From positions 58,585 to 122,584 of the forward strand of contig DCCG01000034.1 in assembly GCA_002314145.1 (NCBI GenBank): a DNA stretch of 64,000 nucleotides, in the 5' to 3' direction. The notes beneath the pieces were generated by a model. That model searched no databases. It worked only from the letters and a program-made list of their open reading frames with translations, and was not told where the DNA came from. The number at the start of each line of letters is the position of its first letter. Within the stretch, counting starts at the first letter, position 1. This DNA comes from Thalassolituus sp. UBA1087. Its GTDB lineage: Bacteria; Pseudomonadota; Gammaproteobacteria; Pseudomonadales; Oceanobacteraceae. This document shows positions 18,615-27,481 of this stretch, in pieces. The position numbers and the translations under genes were made by a program.

Positions 18615-18655
18615 GCCAGTGACAGAAAGCGATCGCGACTGTCACTGGCTTTAAT
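18615..18655 (+). terminator. Terminator after the rhomboid gene
   Basis: A perfect 11-bp stem GCCAGTGACAG / CTGTCACTGGC with a 13-base loop, followed by TTTAATT. It ends the rhomboid operon where it converges on the following minus-strand operon. Confidence 0.8.
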
Positions 18656-18941
18656 TGATTCCCCCCAGATCATCAGCAGATTTTCCGAGTCGCACCACGC
18701 CCCGCAATATCAATGCAATCAGCCGGTAAGGCAGATCAATAATATCCGCCACAATCTGCAGCGTGTCAGATTCCATCATGCCCTGCCCCCGCGGCCAGAG
18801 ATAATGGCTTGCCACAAAGCACAGCAATGCAACCACCATAACCCGCCAGTGAAACCCGGCCAGCAGCAGATCGAACAGCAGATAACCACCGAGAAAAAAA
18901 CTTAACAGCGCGATCAGTGCCCGCAGGTAATTCAGTATCAT
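18651..18941 (-). CDS. Small two-segment membrane protein, unknown
   Basis: A 96-residue protein with two or three hydrophobic segments (LRALIALLSFFLGGYLLFDLLLAG, WRVMVVALLCFVASHYLW, and an amphipathic IIDLPYRLIALILRGVVRLG). No family is recognised. It is the last gene of a three-gene minus-strand operon; its ATG overlaps the stop of the preceding gene (ATGA). Confidence 0.65.
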   Translation of the reverse strand: MILNYLRALIALLSFFLGGYLLFDLLLAGFHWRVMVVALLCFVASHYLWPRGQGMMESDTLQIVADIIDLPYRLIALILRGVVRLGKSADDLGGIN

Positions 18942-19234
18942 CCTAACAGTCCTTCCACGGCTTCCAGCGCGGATGCCACGGTATTAATTAATCCGGCCAC
19001 ATCGGATATGGCCTCAGCTTCCGACCGGGCTTTGGCGGCCGCTTCTTTCATCGCCTGTGCAGCCTGCTGATACTGAGACGTCTGAGCACTGATCTCACTT
19101 TCCAGCAGACGCTGCTGCTGATCGTATAAATCACTGATCTGGCGGATCAGCTGTGCATCCGGCACGGCCACACTGTCGCGGATAATTTCCAGCTGTGCGA
19201 GGGTTTGCTCCAGCTCAGCGAGTAAGTCTGTCAT
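18938..19234 (-). CDS. Small helical coiled-coil protein, unknown
   Basis: A 98-residue, Ala/Gln/Glu-rich, almost entirely helical protein (MTDLLAELEQTLAQLEIIRD) with heptad-like spacing and no signal peptide or membrane segment before a mildly hydrophobic C-terminus (VAGLINTVASALEAVEGLLG). It resembles helical lid or linker proteins but no family is recognised. It is the middle gene of a tight operon with an upstream lipoprotein and downstream membrane protein. Confidence 0.6.
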   Translation of the reverse strand: MTDLLAELEQTLAQLEIIRDSVAVPDAQLIRQISDLYDQQQRLLESEISAQTSQYQQAAQAMKEAAAKARSEAEAISDVAGLINTVASALEAVEGLLG

Positions 19235-19264
19235 TTTTGCTTCCTTTCTTTGCCTGTTAACGGA

Positions 19265-20194
19265 TTACCCGGCCAGCGCGTTATAGGCTTTGACCAGATC
19301 CCGGATCTGTCTGGCATAATCGCGGATATCCGCATATCCGTAGTCTTTTTCACTCAGCACTTTGAGCAGTTCGTCATCCGACGTCCGCAACGCCTGCAGC
19401 GATGCGCCGGCTGCCTGACTGATCGCCTGTCCACGCTGTAGTGCCTGTTCGGCCATCAACAAAGCATCAACCGCGACTTTCCGGTCCGCGTAGCTGTGCG
19501 CATCACCATGATTGATTACCCTGTAGGATTCGTTCTTCAGGCTCTTCGCGGCGCTTTGATAAGCGTGCATAAAACCGCGCCGCTCACCGTCCAGAGTCAG
19601 ATCATTGGCCAATAAATCAGCCAGTGCCTGTACCGCCGGCTGATAATCCCGGATGATGGTTTTTAAGGCCTGGGCGCGCTGCCGTTCAACCCAGACAGCG
19701 CCGATGTTTTCCACCACCGACTGCAGAGCACTCTGCTTATCTTTATCGAAGTTCTCACCCAGAGCGAACGCTGTGTGATCCGCCAGCTTTTCAGCGGCGT
19801 CTTCCAGCGCCTGTGCCGGATCTTCACTTAACAGTGCGTTTAACAGCTCACCATAACTGCTCAGCGCCCGGGCAGCACTGAGACGGACATTGGTATCGTC
19901 CGCCGCCACCATACGGTCAAAGTCGGCATGCACCACTTTTTTATCTTTTCGCAACGCAAAGCGGCTGGCGTTCATGGTGATAATATCCTGACGCAGACGG
20001 GCCAGCTCAGCGGCGCTGAACTGGCCAAGTGTCGCGGTTGCCGACGCATAAGTATGGGTCGCTTTCTGTTGCGACTGGGTTAAAGCGCTGCAGGCAGTGA
20101 GGGTGGCCAGCAGAAAGAGAACGACCAATATACGCAGCCTGCGTATAGAAGCAGGCCATGAAACCTGACCTGGTGAAGGGAACAATACCAGCAT
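19265..20194 (-). CDS. Putative lipoprotein, helical, unknown
   Basis: A 309-residue protein with an extended basic N-terminus, a hydrophobic stretch (ILVVLFLLATLTAC) and a lipobox LTAC at about residue 35, so probably a lipoprotein. The rest is Ala/Leu-rich and helical, without recognised domain. AGGA 8 bases upstream supports the ATG at 20194. It heads an operon with the helical 98-residue protein (30 bases downstream) and a small membrane protein, suggesting one envelope-associated unit of unknown function. Confidence 0.65.
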   Translation of the reverse strand: MLVLFPSPGQVSWPASIRRLRILVVLFLLATLTACSALTQSQQKATHTYASATATLGQFSAAELARLRQDIITMNASRFALRKDKKVVHADFDRMVAADDTNVRLSAARALSSYGELLNALLSEDPAQALEDAAEKLADHTAFALGENFDKDKQSALQSVVENIGAVWVERQRAQALKTIIRDYQPAVQALADLLANDLTLDGERRGFMHAYQSAAKSLKNESYRVINHGDAHSYADRKVAVDALLMAEQALQRGQAISQAAGASLQALRTSDDELLKVLSEKDYGYADIRDYARQIRDLVKAYNALAG

Positions 20195-20212
20195 GAGTGC
20201 ATCCTGCAGAAA

Positions 20213-21097
20213 TCAGTGTCTGCAGCGTATAAAAACAGCCACTCCGCCAATAATCAATACAAAAGCCATGAATAGCCGGCTATCAATGGCTTCACCGGCA
20301 ATCAGCACACCAGCAACAGCGGTGATGGCCGGCACGGTCAGCTGTACTGTCGCAGCGGTGGTTGCCTGCATATGGGGTAATACACCGTACCACAGGGCGT
20401 AACCCGCGCCGGAGGCCAGCACACCGGAAGCCAGCGCACAGGCAACGCCGGCGGCGCTGACACCGGTTATGTCGGCAAACACGAAATCTGTGATGCCGGC
20501 GGTATTCGCCGTGAATAACACCAGCCACAGGCCAGCGGCTAACAGGCTGGCGCGAGCAAAATTGGCTGCGCTGCTGCTGACAGCGTCACTGCTGCTTTTA
20601 CCGCGCAGTGAATAAATCCCCCAGCCGACACCGGCCACAGCCATTAACATGGCGGCCGGCAACGGCGGAGCGGAAACACCGGGAAATAATAACCAGACGA
20701 CGCCGCTGAAACCGGCCAGCAATCCACCCAGCTGCAAGCGGTTCGGCCGTTCACCACACCAGAGTCCCCAGGCAATCATGGTTGCCTGCACCGCTCCGAA
20801 TAACAGCAGTGCACCGGTGGCGGCTGTCAGATGCAGATAAGCGAAAGAAAAACCCGCAGCGTACAGAAGCAACACCAGCGCGGAAGGCCAGCTGCCAGCC
20901 TGAACAAGCGCCGTGGCTGAGCGGCCGCGCAGCAGGGTTAATAACACCAGAAACGCCGCGGCAGAGAACACACGTATCAGGGTAAAACTGCCGGCATCCA
21001 GTCCGGTCTCCGTCAACGCCATACGGTTCAGCAGCGAGTTGGCAGCAAATGCCAGCATCGCCAGTGTGGTGAGAAAAGTCAGCCGGACCGGGGACAT
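20213..21097 (-). CDS. EamA/DMT family transporter
   Basis: A 294-residue membrane protein of the drug/metabolite transporter superfamily with two five-helix EamA repeats (about 1-135 and 145-290), for example LVLLLYAAGFSFAYLHLTAATGALLLFGAVQ and LWYGVLPHMQATTAATVQLTVPAITAVAGVL. The substrate is unknown; many members export amino acids or metabolites. GGAG with 6-base spacing supports the start. It is followed closely by the unrelated lipoprotein operon (19 bases to the ATG at 20194). Confidence 0.88.
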   Translation of the reverse strand: MSPVRLTFLTTLAMLAFAANSLLNRMALTETGLDAGSFTLIRVFSAAAFLVLLTLLRGRSATALVQAGSWPSALVLLLYAAGFSFAYLHLTAATGALLLFGAVQATMIAWGLWCGERPNRLQLGGLLAGFSGVVWLLFPGVSAPPLPAAMLMAVAGVGWGIYSLRGKSSSDAVSSSAANFARASLLAAGLWLVLFTANTAGITDFVFADITGVSAAGVACALASGVLASGAGYALWYGVLPHMQATTAATVQLTVPAITAVAGVLIAGEAIDSRLFMAFVLIIGGVAVFIRCRH

Positions 21098-21241
21098 TCA
21101 ATACTCCGGAAAAAAGTCTTATGCAGACTTTACGGGTATTTAACGCCGAAATACATCGCTTGCGGCCGCGCCGGCTTAAGACATAAGTGACGGCCAATCC
21201 GGGCAGATTGCATGCGCCAGCGGTGATGGCACGCCGGTGGG

Positions 21242-22063
21242 TTATTTAAAACTGCTGCGCTGCTGAAACGGACGCGGTTCTTTATCTTTAGCCAGACCGT
21301 TGGCCATGGCAATTTTCTGGTTTTTACGGCCCAGTAAGCGCGCCTGTACCCAGCGCTCCCAGCGCAGCGCTTTCCAGGTATCGGCTTTCCAGGTTTTTTT
21401 AAACAGATATTTGGTGGCCGCAATCGCATCCGGCGATTTGGAGGCAATCACCTGCGCCAGCTGTTGTGCCTCGCCAGCAGGATCATCGGCAAGCTGGCTG
21501 ATCAGGCCATATTCATGACCTTCTGTCGCCGGGAACTGGCGACCTGTCATGGTCAGCTCCTGAGCGATATCCACCCGGGTTAAACGGGACAGAGTGACCA
21601 TGCCGCTCATATCCGGAATCAGGCCCCATTTCATTTCCATAATGGATAAGTTGGCGTCCGGTGTGGCGATGCGGTAATCACAGGCCAGCGCGATCTGCAT
21701 ACCGCCACCGAAACAGTTGCCCTGAATCACACAGATCACCGGCACCGGCAGATCACGCCAGCAATGAGCAATCTGCTGGGCTATGTTCTGTTTGGTCCAG
21801 GGCAGCTTGAGAAAAATCTTTGCGATCATGGAGGGCTGTTTGCTCACCGCTTTAAAATCCAGCCCGGCACAGAAGGAGTCTCCCTTACCCGACAGCACTA
21901 CGGCGCGGATACTGCGGTCTTTGCGGATTTTTTTAGCCATGGCAATCATCTCAGTGAACATTGCCATATCCAGCCCGTTCAGCTTGTCAGCACGGTTCAT
22001 GGCAACATAAGCAATATGATCGCGTACTTCACACAGTACGCGCGGCTGTTGTGATTGATTCAT
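21242..22063 (-). CDS. Enoyl-CoA hydratase/isomerase (crotonase) family protein
   Basis: A 273-residue crotonase-fold enzyme. The oxyanion-hole segments are SFCAGLDF and NCFGGGMQIALACDYRIA. In MEMKWGLIPD the Glu and Asp are spaced eight apart, as in delta3,5-delta2,4-dienoyl-CoA isomerases (EVDVGLAAD in the mammalian enzyme), which favours an isomerase-like role in fatty-acid oxidation over simple hydration. The start at 22063 (MNQSQQPRV) fits the family better than the upstream ATG at 22114. It is not linked to other beta-oxidation genes here. Confidence 0.88.
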   Translation of the reverse strand: MNQSQQPRVLCEVRDHIAYVAMNRADKLNGLDMAMFTEMIAMAKKIRKDRSIRAVVLSGKGDSFCAGLDFKAVSKQPSMIAKIFLKLPWTKQNIAQQIAHCWRDLPVPVICVIQGNCFGGGMQIALACDYRIATPDANLSIMEMKWGLIPDMSGMVTLSRLTRVDIAQELTMTGRQFPATEGHEYGLISQLADDPAGEAQQLAQVIASKSPDAIAATKYLFKKTWKADTWKALRWERWVQARLLGRKNQKIAMANGLAKDKEPRPFQQRSSFK

Positions 22064-22260
22064 GGTGTACGGGCCTTCAGTGAAACAGAACGACGGTGAC
22101 AGCCCCTCCGTCACTGTGCCTTGCCGGCAAGGTAACAGCGGCCACCGTACGTTCTCTGGTTATCCGGAATGCGGCGATAATTCCACACTTCCCGGCGATA
22201 GACCATGATCATTCTGAACAGATCAGCTACCACATATAACTGTGCAGCGGAGGACGGATA

Positions 22261-22527
22261 TTATGCGCGCCGGCGCGGACGCTCTTCCCGTGGCCGGGCT
22301 TCATTCACCCGCAGTGCGCGTCCGTTCACTTCCTGACCATTAATCGCCTGCACGGCCTGTCCGGCAGCGCCCTCGTCTGCCATCTCAACAAAACCGAAAC
22401 CTTTGGAGCGCTGGGTTTCACGGTCCGTTACCACGGTGGCACGATCCACTTTGCCGTGCTCAGCAAATAACTGAGCCAGTTCATCACGGGTCATGGAAAA
22501 AGGCAGATTGCCGACGTAAATATTCAT
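22261..22527 (-). CDS. RRM-type RNA-binding protein
   Basis: An 88-residue single RNA-recognition-motif protein. RNP-2 (IYVGNLPF, residues 3-10) and RNP-1 (KGFGFVEM, about 42-49) are intact. A short Arg-rich tail (ARPREERPRRRA) adds RNA affinity. Such proteins in proteobacteria and cyanobacteria are often cold-inducible; regulation here is not visible from sequence. AAAGGGA precedes the ATG. Confidence 0.93.
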   Translation of the reverse strand: MNIYVGNLPFSMTRDELAQLFAEHGKVDRATVVTDRETQRSKGFGFVEMADEGAAGQAVQAINGQEVNGRALRVNEARPREERPRRRA

Positions 22528-22606
22528 AGCTGAGTCCCTTTGAGTGAAAAGCGGACTCAGCCTAGATAGGAGGAATGTCAGTTTAATGACAGCCGCAAGC
22601 CTTAAC

Positions 22607-23602
22607 TCACCAGCCGCCGGTATGGGTTTTCACCAGAGTTGTCAGCAGCCGGATATGATCCGCCCGGTCATTCAGGCAGGGGACGTAATGGTAGGCCTGG
22701 CCACCGTTCTCCAGGAAGTAAGCACGGTTTTCAACCTGCAGTTCTTCCAGCGTTTCCAGACAATCAGCCGCAAACGCCGGGCTGATGACATCAACCCGCC
22801 CGACGCCGTCCTTTGCCCACTGCTTCAGTGTCTCATCGGTATAGGGTTTGACCCACTCCTCACGACCAAAACGCGACTGAAACGAACACAGCCACTGATC
22901 ATCCGCCAGCCCCAGTTCAGCGGCAACAGCGCTGGCTGTGGCCCGGCACTGGTCCGGATAGGGATCGCCCATATGTTCGTAGCGTTCCGGAATACCATGA
23001 AACGATAACAGCAGCCGGTCACCGGTGCCGTGTTGCGCGCGGTATTCACGCACAGAATCCGCCAGTGCGCGGATGTACAGCGGGTGCTGATGATAGTCAT
23101 TAATAAACCGCATTTCCGGCAGGTGCGGACAGACGCTCAGGCCTTTGGCCAGGCGATCGAATACAGCCGCGGTGGTGCTGGAGGAAAACTGCGGATACAA
23201 AGGCAGGACCAGCATTTTCTCCACCCCGGCTTCGCGCAGTTCACGACCGGCCTGCTCCATCGATGGCTCACCATAGGTCATGGCCAGCGCCACCGGAACA
23301 TCACAGCCAAATTCCTGTGCCAGCGATTGTTTCAGTGCCTCTTGCTGACGCCGGGAAATCGCCATCAGAGGCGAACCGTCTTCTGTCCAGACCGATTGAT
23401 AGGCTTTCGCCACACGCCCGGGACGAATACGCAGAATCACGCCGTGCAGAATCATCCACCACAGAGGGCGCGGCACATCCACGACCCGCTTATCCCACAA
23501 AAACTCCGCCAGATATTCACGTACAGCGGCGGCTGTCGGGGCTTTGGGTGTACCAAGGTTGGCGAGCAGAACACCAAAAGGCGGTTGTTGCCGGGAAGTC
23601 AC
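22607..23602 (-). CDS. hemH: Ferrochelatase
   Basis: A 331-residue ferrochelatase that inserts Fe2+ into protoporphyrin IX in the last step of haem synthesis. Family markers are LLANLGTPKAP at the N-terminus, the catalytic His in LLSFHGIPERY, FQSRFGREEWVKPYTDE and the Glu-rich SPAFAADCLETLEEL. Length matches the E. coli enzyme (320). It is monocistronic and separated from the divergent Anbu gene by about 320 bases. Confidence 0.96.
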   Translation of the reverse strand: MTSRQQPPFGVLLANLGTPKAPTAAAVREYLAEFLWDKRVVDVPRPLWWMILHGVILRIRPGRVAKAYQSVWTEDGSPLMAISRRQQEALKQSLAQEFGCDVPVALAMTYGEPSMEQAGRELREAGVEKMLVLPLYPQFSSSTTAAVFDRLAKGLSVCPHLPEMRFINDYHQHPLYIRALADSVREYRAQHGTGDRLLLSFHGIPERYEHMGDPYPDQCRATASAVAAELGLADDQWLCSFQSRFGREEWVKPYTDETLKQWAKDGVGRVDVISPAFAADCLETLEELQVENRAYFLENGGQAYHYVPCLNDRADHIRLLTTLVKTHTGGW

Positions 23603-23921
23603 GGAATTGTCTCCTGTGCATTGTATAGGTTTGCGGAATCCTGTAGCAGGCCTGTAAAAGGTCTGTCGATGGGCAGTTTACTTGATCGCCTGTCGCCGGT
23701 CACCAGACGCAGGCTATCAGGCTGATCAATAAAACACGGGCAGAGAGTCAGCTTTGGCAGGAAAACAGCCCGCGGGCAGACTGGACAAAACCGGGCGGCT
23801 GGGGCAACCTTCGCGCTCCTTCCGTACCGGCTCACCAGCGCACAACAATCTCTGTGGTAACGGCTATAGTCAACAGACCCGCAGCAGAAAGCCGGACGGA
23901 TTTATTGGGAGAGAACCACTC
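23603..23921. other. Divergent promoter region, hemH / Anbu
   Basis: About 320 bases between two divergent genes. It must hold both promoters. No RNA element or confident hexamer pair was recognised. An upstream in-frame extension of the Anbu frame (from 23754) has no family similarity and is not used. Confidence 0.4.
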
Positions 23922-24641
23922 ATGACTTATTGCGTCGCACTGAAACTGAAAGAGGGTCTGGTGCTGACTTCCGACTCCCGCACCAATGCCGGTGTCGATC
24001 ACATTGCCAGCTTCCGCAAACTGCATGTGCAGGAAGTGCCCGGAGAACGGGTAATCTTCCTGCAGAGCGCGGGCAATCTGGCCACCACCCAGAGTGTGAT
24101 CACCGTGCTGCAACAGCAGATCAAAAACGCCGAACGTCATATTCTCAATGTGCCGGGTCTGTACGATGTGGCAGAACTGGTGGGCAAGACCATCCGCGAG
24201 ATTATCAAACGGGATTCAGGCCAGAACCAGGGCGTGGATTTTGGCTGCAATATGCTGGTCAGCGGGCAGATCAAAGGCGACGAGCCGCGTCTTTTCCATG
24301 TCTATCCCCAGGGCAACTTTATTGAAGCCTGTGAAGACACCCCTTACTTTCAGATCGGTGAGAGTAAATACGGTAAACCCATCCTTGACCGTATTATTGA
24401 TTTTGAAACGCCGCTGGAACGCGCCTTACAGTGTTCTCTGATTTCTATGGATTCCACGCTGCGCAGTAACTTATCCGTCGGCATGCCACTGGACGTGGTC
24501 AGTTACCTTAACGATGCGCTCAGTTCGCCGGGCATCCGTCGCATTGATGAGACCAATGAAGATTTCCTGAAACTGCGTCAGGCCTGGTCAGAAGGTATCC
24601 GCGCACTGTTCGACAGTATCCCGCTGATGGTGAAAGACTGA
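23922..24641 (+). CDS. Proteasome-type protease, Anbu family (bacterial proteasome homologue)
   Basis: A 239-residue Anbu-type protein, an Ntn-hydrolase fold ancestral to the proteasome beta subunit. The catalytic threonine would be Thr2 after removal of the initiator Met (MTYCVALKLKEGLVLTSDSRT). SDSRTNAGVDHISFRK-like residues (SDSRTNAGVDHIASFRKLH) and SAGNLATTQSVI match the family. I use the ATG at 23922, which places Thr at position 2. Anbu normally sits in an operon with an ATP-grasp-like/COOH-NH2 ligase, an alpha-E protein and a transglutaminase; none is next to it here. Its substrate is unknown. Confidence 0.9.
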   Translation: MTYCVALKLKEGLVLTSDSRTNAGVDHIASFRKLHVQEVPGERVIFLQSAGNLATTQSVITVLQQQIKNAERHILNVPGLYDVAELVGKTIREIIKRDSGQNQGVDFGCNMLVSGQIKGDEPRLFHVYPQGNFIEACEDTPYFQIGESKYGKPILDRIIDFETPLERALQCSLISMDSTLRSNLSVGMPLDVVSYLNDALSSPGIRRIDETNEDFLKLRQAWSEGIRALFDSIPLMVKD

Positions 24642-24687
24642 GCGGCCACCACGGCCGCGCGGTTCACAGCGGCCTGAGCGGCGCTGA

Positions 24688-26235
24688 TCAGTGAGCCTCC
24701 GCCGGCGCCAGCCCTTCTTCTTTCGCCGCCGGACGGATCAACAGAGAAGCCAGCGCCGCCACCAGCAACATACTGCCCAGCGCAAAGAAAGCTTCGTTAT
24801 AGGACATCACCATGGCCTGCTGGGTCATTTCATTCATCAGCATGCCGTACTTCTGTTCCGCCGGTCCGCCATGCATACCCAACACCATTCCCATGTTGTG
24901 CATATATTCTGCGGCTGCCTGAGTGCCGTTGACGACACTCTGCTGAATCTGAATAAGATGAAAATCGGTGCGGTCGGATAACAGCGTAGCCAGTACTGCA
25001 ATGCCCACTGCACCACCGAGGTTACGCATCACATTAAACAGTGTGGAAGCTGAAGCAGTGTCTTCCTGCTTTAAATTCTGTGACGACATCACCGACAGCG
25101 GCACCATAATAAATGGCTGCCCGAGTGCGCGTACTAACAGTGCCGGAATCAGATAGGAACCATCGTATTCTGTGGTCATATGAATATTCATAAACATGCT
25201 GCCGCCCATCACCGCAAAACCGAACGCCACCAGATATTTGGCATCGATTTTTTTCATAATACGGGGAATGAGCGGGAAAAACGGTAATTGCGGGAAACCG
25301 ACCCACATCAATACCAGACCGATATCCAGTGCGGTGTAGTCATGTACAGAAGCCAGATAAAGAGGTACAAGATAAACAGAACCAAATAAACCCGCCCCTA
25401 ACGCCACGTAAGTGACGCAGGACAGCGCAAAGTCACGGCTGTAAAACAACCTGAGGTTGACCAGCGGATGATCAGTGGTTAATTGCTTGCGCACAAACAG
25501 CACCAGACTGACGACACTGACCACCGCCAGCCAGCGGATATATTCCGCATCAAACCAGTCATCCTTGGAACCTTCTTCCAGCATTACCTGTAAACAACCC
25601 AGTCCCAGTGCCATGGTAATCATGCCGAACAAATCAATGCGTTTGAGCTGTTCATCGTCACCCGGTTCTTTATCCAGCCCTTCGGCCAGCAGCCACAGCA
25701 CGGCAATGCCGGGAATGACATTCAGATAAAAAATGTAATGCCAGCTCAGGGCATCGGTTAACCAGCCCCCTAACGTGGGGCCGATGCTGGGCGCAAAGGT
25801 AGCGGTAACGCCGAACAGGGCCATCCCCACCGGCCGCTTATCCAGTGGCAGCAGTTGCAGAATTAAGGTGAATGCCATCGGAATTAACGCGCCGCCGGTA
25901 AAACCCTGCATGGCGCGGAACACAATCATAGATTCCAGATTCCAGGCAAAGGAACACAGCAGTGAGGAAATAATAAAACCCGTGGTATTCCACAGCAGGT
26001 AACGGCGTGGCGACAACCAGGCGGCGAAAAAACCGGTGAGCGGAATGGCGATCATTTCCGCTACCAGATACGAGGTGGCTATCCATGAAGATTCTTCCAG
26101 CGTCGCACCCAGTGCCGCCTGAATATCTTTCAGCGATGAGTTGGTGATCTGGATATCCAGAATCGCCATAAAGGCGCCCAGCAAAGCACCGCCGATGGCC
26201 AGCCAGTTTTTAACCGGTACGTCGCCCCTGCTCAT
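24688..26235 (-). CDS. emrB: EmrB/QacA-type multidrug efflux MFS permease (DHA2)
   Basis: A 515-residue MFS transporter of the 14-helix DHA2 family. The N-terminal motif LGAFMAILDIQITNSSLKDIQ and the motif C-like GPTLGGWLTDALSWHYIFYLN are typical. It works with the periplasmic adaptor encoded just upstream (7 bases apart) and an outer-membrane TolC channel encoded elsewhere to expel hydrophobic compounds and uncouplers. Specificity cannot be read from sequence. Confidence 0.93.
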   Translation of the reverse strand: MSRGDVPVKNWLAIGGALLGAFMAILDIQITNSSLKDIQAALGATLEESSWIATSYLVAEMIAIPLTGFFAAWLSPRRYLLWNTTGFIISSLLCSFAWNLESMIVFRAMQGFTGGALIPMAFTLILQLLPLDKRPVGMALFGVTATFAPSIGPTLGGWLTDALSWHYIFYLNVIPGIAVLWLLAEGLDKEPGDDEQLKRIDLFGMITMALGLGCLQVMLEEGSKDDWFDAEYIRWLAVVSVVSLVLFVRKQLTTDHPLVNLRLFYSRDFALSCVTYVALGAGLFGSVYLVPLYLASVHDYTALDIGLVLMWVGFPQLPFFPLIPRIMKKIDAKYLVAFGFAVMGGSMFMNIHMTTEYDGSYLIPALLVRALGQPFIMVPLSVMSSQNLKQEDTASASTLFNVMRNLGGAVGIAVLATLLSDRTDFHLIQIQQSVVNGTQAAAEYMHNMGMVLGMHGGPAEQKYGMLMNEMTQQAMVMSYNEAFFALGSMLLVAALASLLIRPAAKEEGLAPAEAH

Positions 26236-26241
26236 ACAGAA

Positions 26242-27246
26242 TTACTCGGTAAAAACCGTCGCGATCACCGACATACCGGCACGGATCTGACTCAGGTCCT
26301 GGCCTTCCTCAAACACGATTTTGACCGGCAGGCGCTGCGTGACTTTGGTGAAATTACCCGTGGCATTCTGTGGCGGAATCAACGCAAATTCAGAACCTGT
26401 GGCGGCAAAAAAGCTGTCGACCTTACCTTTGAACACCGTATCCGGCAGCGCATCAATTTCGATATCCACCGCTTGTCCGGCACGGATATCTGCGACCTGA
26501 GTTTCTTTAAAATTGGCATACACCCAGAGCGGCTGAGTCACCAGACTGAACAGGCGCAGCTCCGGGCTGACCATTTGCCCCAGTTGCACCTGCTGGCTGG
26601 TGACCACACCATCACGGGCGGCACGCAGACCGGTATAAGCAAGATTGAGTTCGGCACTGGTTAAATCGGCAGCGGCCTTATCCACTGCGGCACTGAGCTG
26701 CGGCTTTTCACCCTGCATAGACACCAGATTCGCTTTCTGCGACGCCAGCTGAGCCCGGGCCTGATTAAGCCGCGCCCGGGAGGCATCCCGGTTCAGTTCT
26801 GCAGCGTCAATGTCATCCTGGGAAACATATTGCTTGCCCCGCAACTGCTTCAGCCGGTCCAGTTGCTGGCCGGTGCGTTGCCAGTCAGCCCGGGCTGCCG
26901 CCACACTGGCCTCAGCCGCCGTCACCAGGGCTTTCTGCGCTTCTTCACGCTCACTCAGATGATTCAGATTCGCCCGGGCCTGATCCAGCAGTGCCTGCGC
27001 CTGAGCAACCCGGGCCTGATAAGGCGCCGGGTCCAGCTGCACCAACAGATCACCAGCACTGACCGCCTGGTTTTCCGTCACAGCAATGTTCAGCACACTG
27101 CCCTGTACGCGGCTCATCACCGGAAGAATATCGGCTTTCACATAAGCATTGTCGGTCTCTTCCAGTCCCTGATGCATCCACCACCAGACACCACCGGCAA
27201 TAGCGACCACCGCAAGTACAATAAGAACTCTGACTTTCTTCGGCAT
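26242..27246 (-). CDS. emrA: EmrA-type membrane-fusion protein (HlyD family)
   Basis: A 334-residue periplasmic adaptor. It has one N-terminal membrane anchor (VRVLIVLAVVAIAGGVWWWM), a biotinyl-lipoyl domain (DNAYVKADILPVMSRVQGSV), a long coiled-coil hairpin rich in Ala/Gln (about 80-190), the second lipoyl half (LAYTGLRAARDGVVTSQQVQ) and a beta-barrel. It is the first gene of the emrAB pair. No MarR-type regulator is adjacent, unlike E. coli emrRAB. Confidence 0.93.
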   Translation of the reverse strand: MPKKVRVLIVLAVVAIAGGVWWWMHQGLEETDNAYVKADILPVMSRVQGSVLNIAVTENQAVSAGDLLVQLDPAPYQARVAQAQALLDQARANLNHLSEREEAQKALVTAAEASVAAARADWQRTGQQLDRLKQLRGKQYVSQDDIDAAELNRDASRARLNQARAQLASQKANLVSMQGEKPQLSAAVDKAAADLTSAELNLAYTGLRAARDGVVTSQQVQLGQMVSPELRLFSLVTQPLWVYANFKETQVADIRAGQAVDIEIDALPDTVFKGKVDSFFAATGSEFALIPPQNATGNFTKVTQRLPVKIVFEEGQDLSQIRAGMSVIATVFTE

Positions 27247-27481
27247 AACTGAACCTGAATACAGAAAATTAGGGAGGCTAAGTCTACCGGGAATGTGAGC
27301 AGTGTAAACACCACTTTAGAGGCCTTATTGGCGACATTTCAGGAACAATAAAACCCTGAAACAGCAACATTATCGATCTATGGCACAACAATACCGTGAT
27401 ACCGGCATAAAATGACCCATAGGTGGCAAATCCGGCCGCTTTAACGGTTCCGGGGGGCGTAACACCGGCCAGACAATCCTG

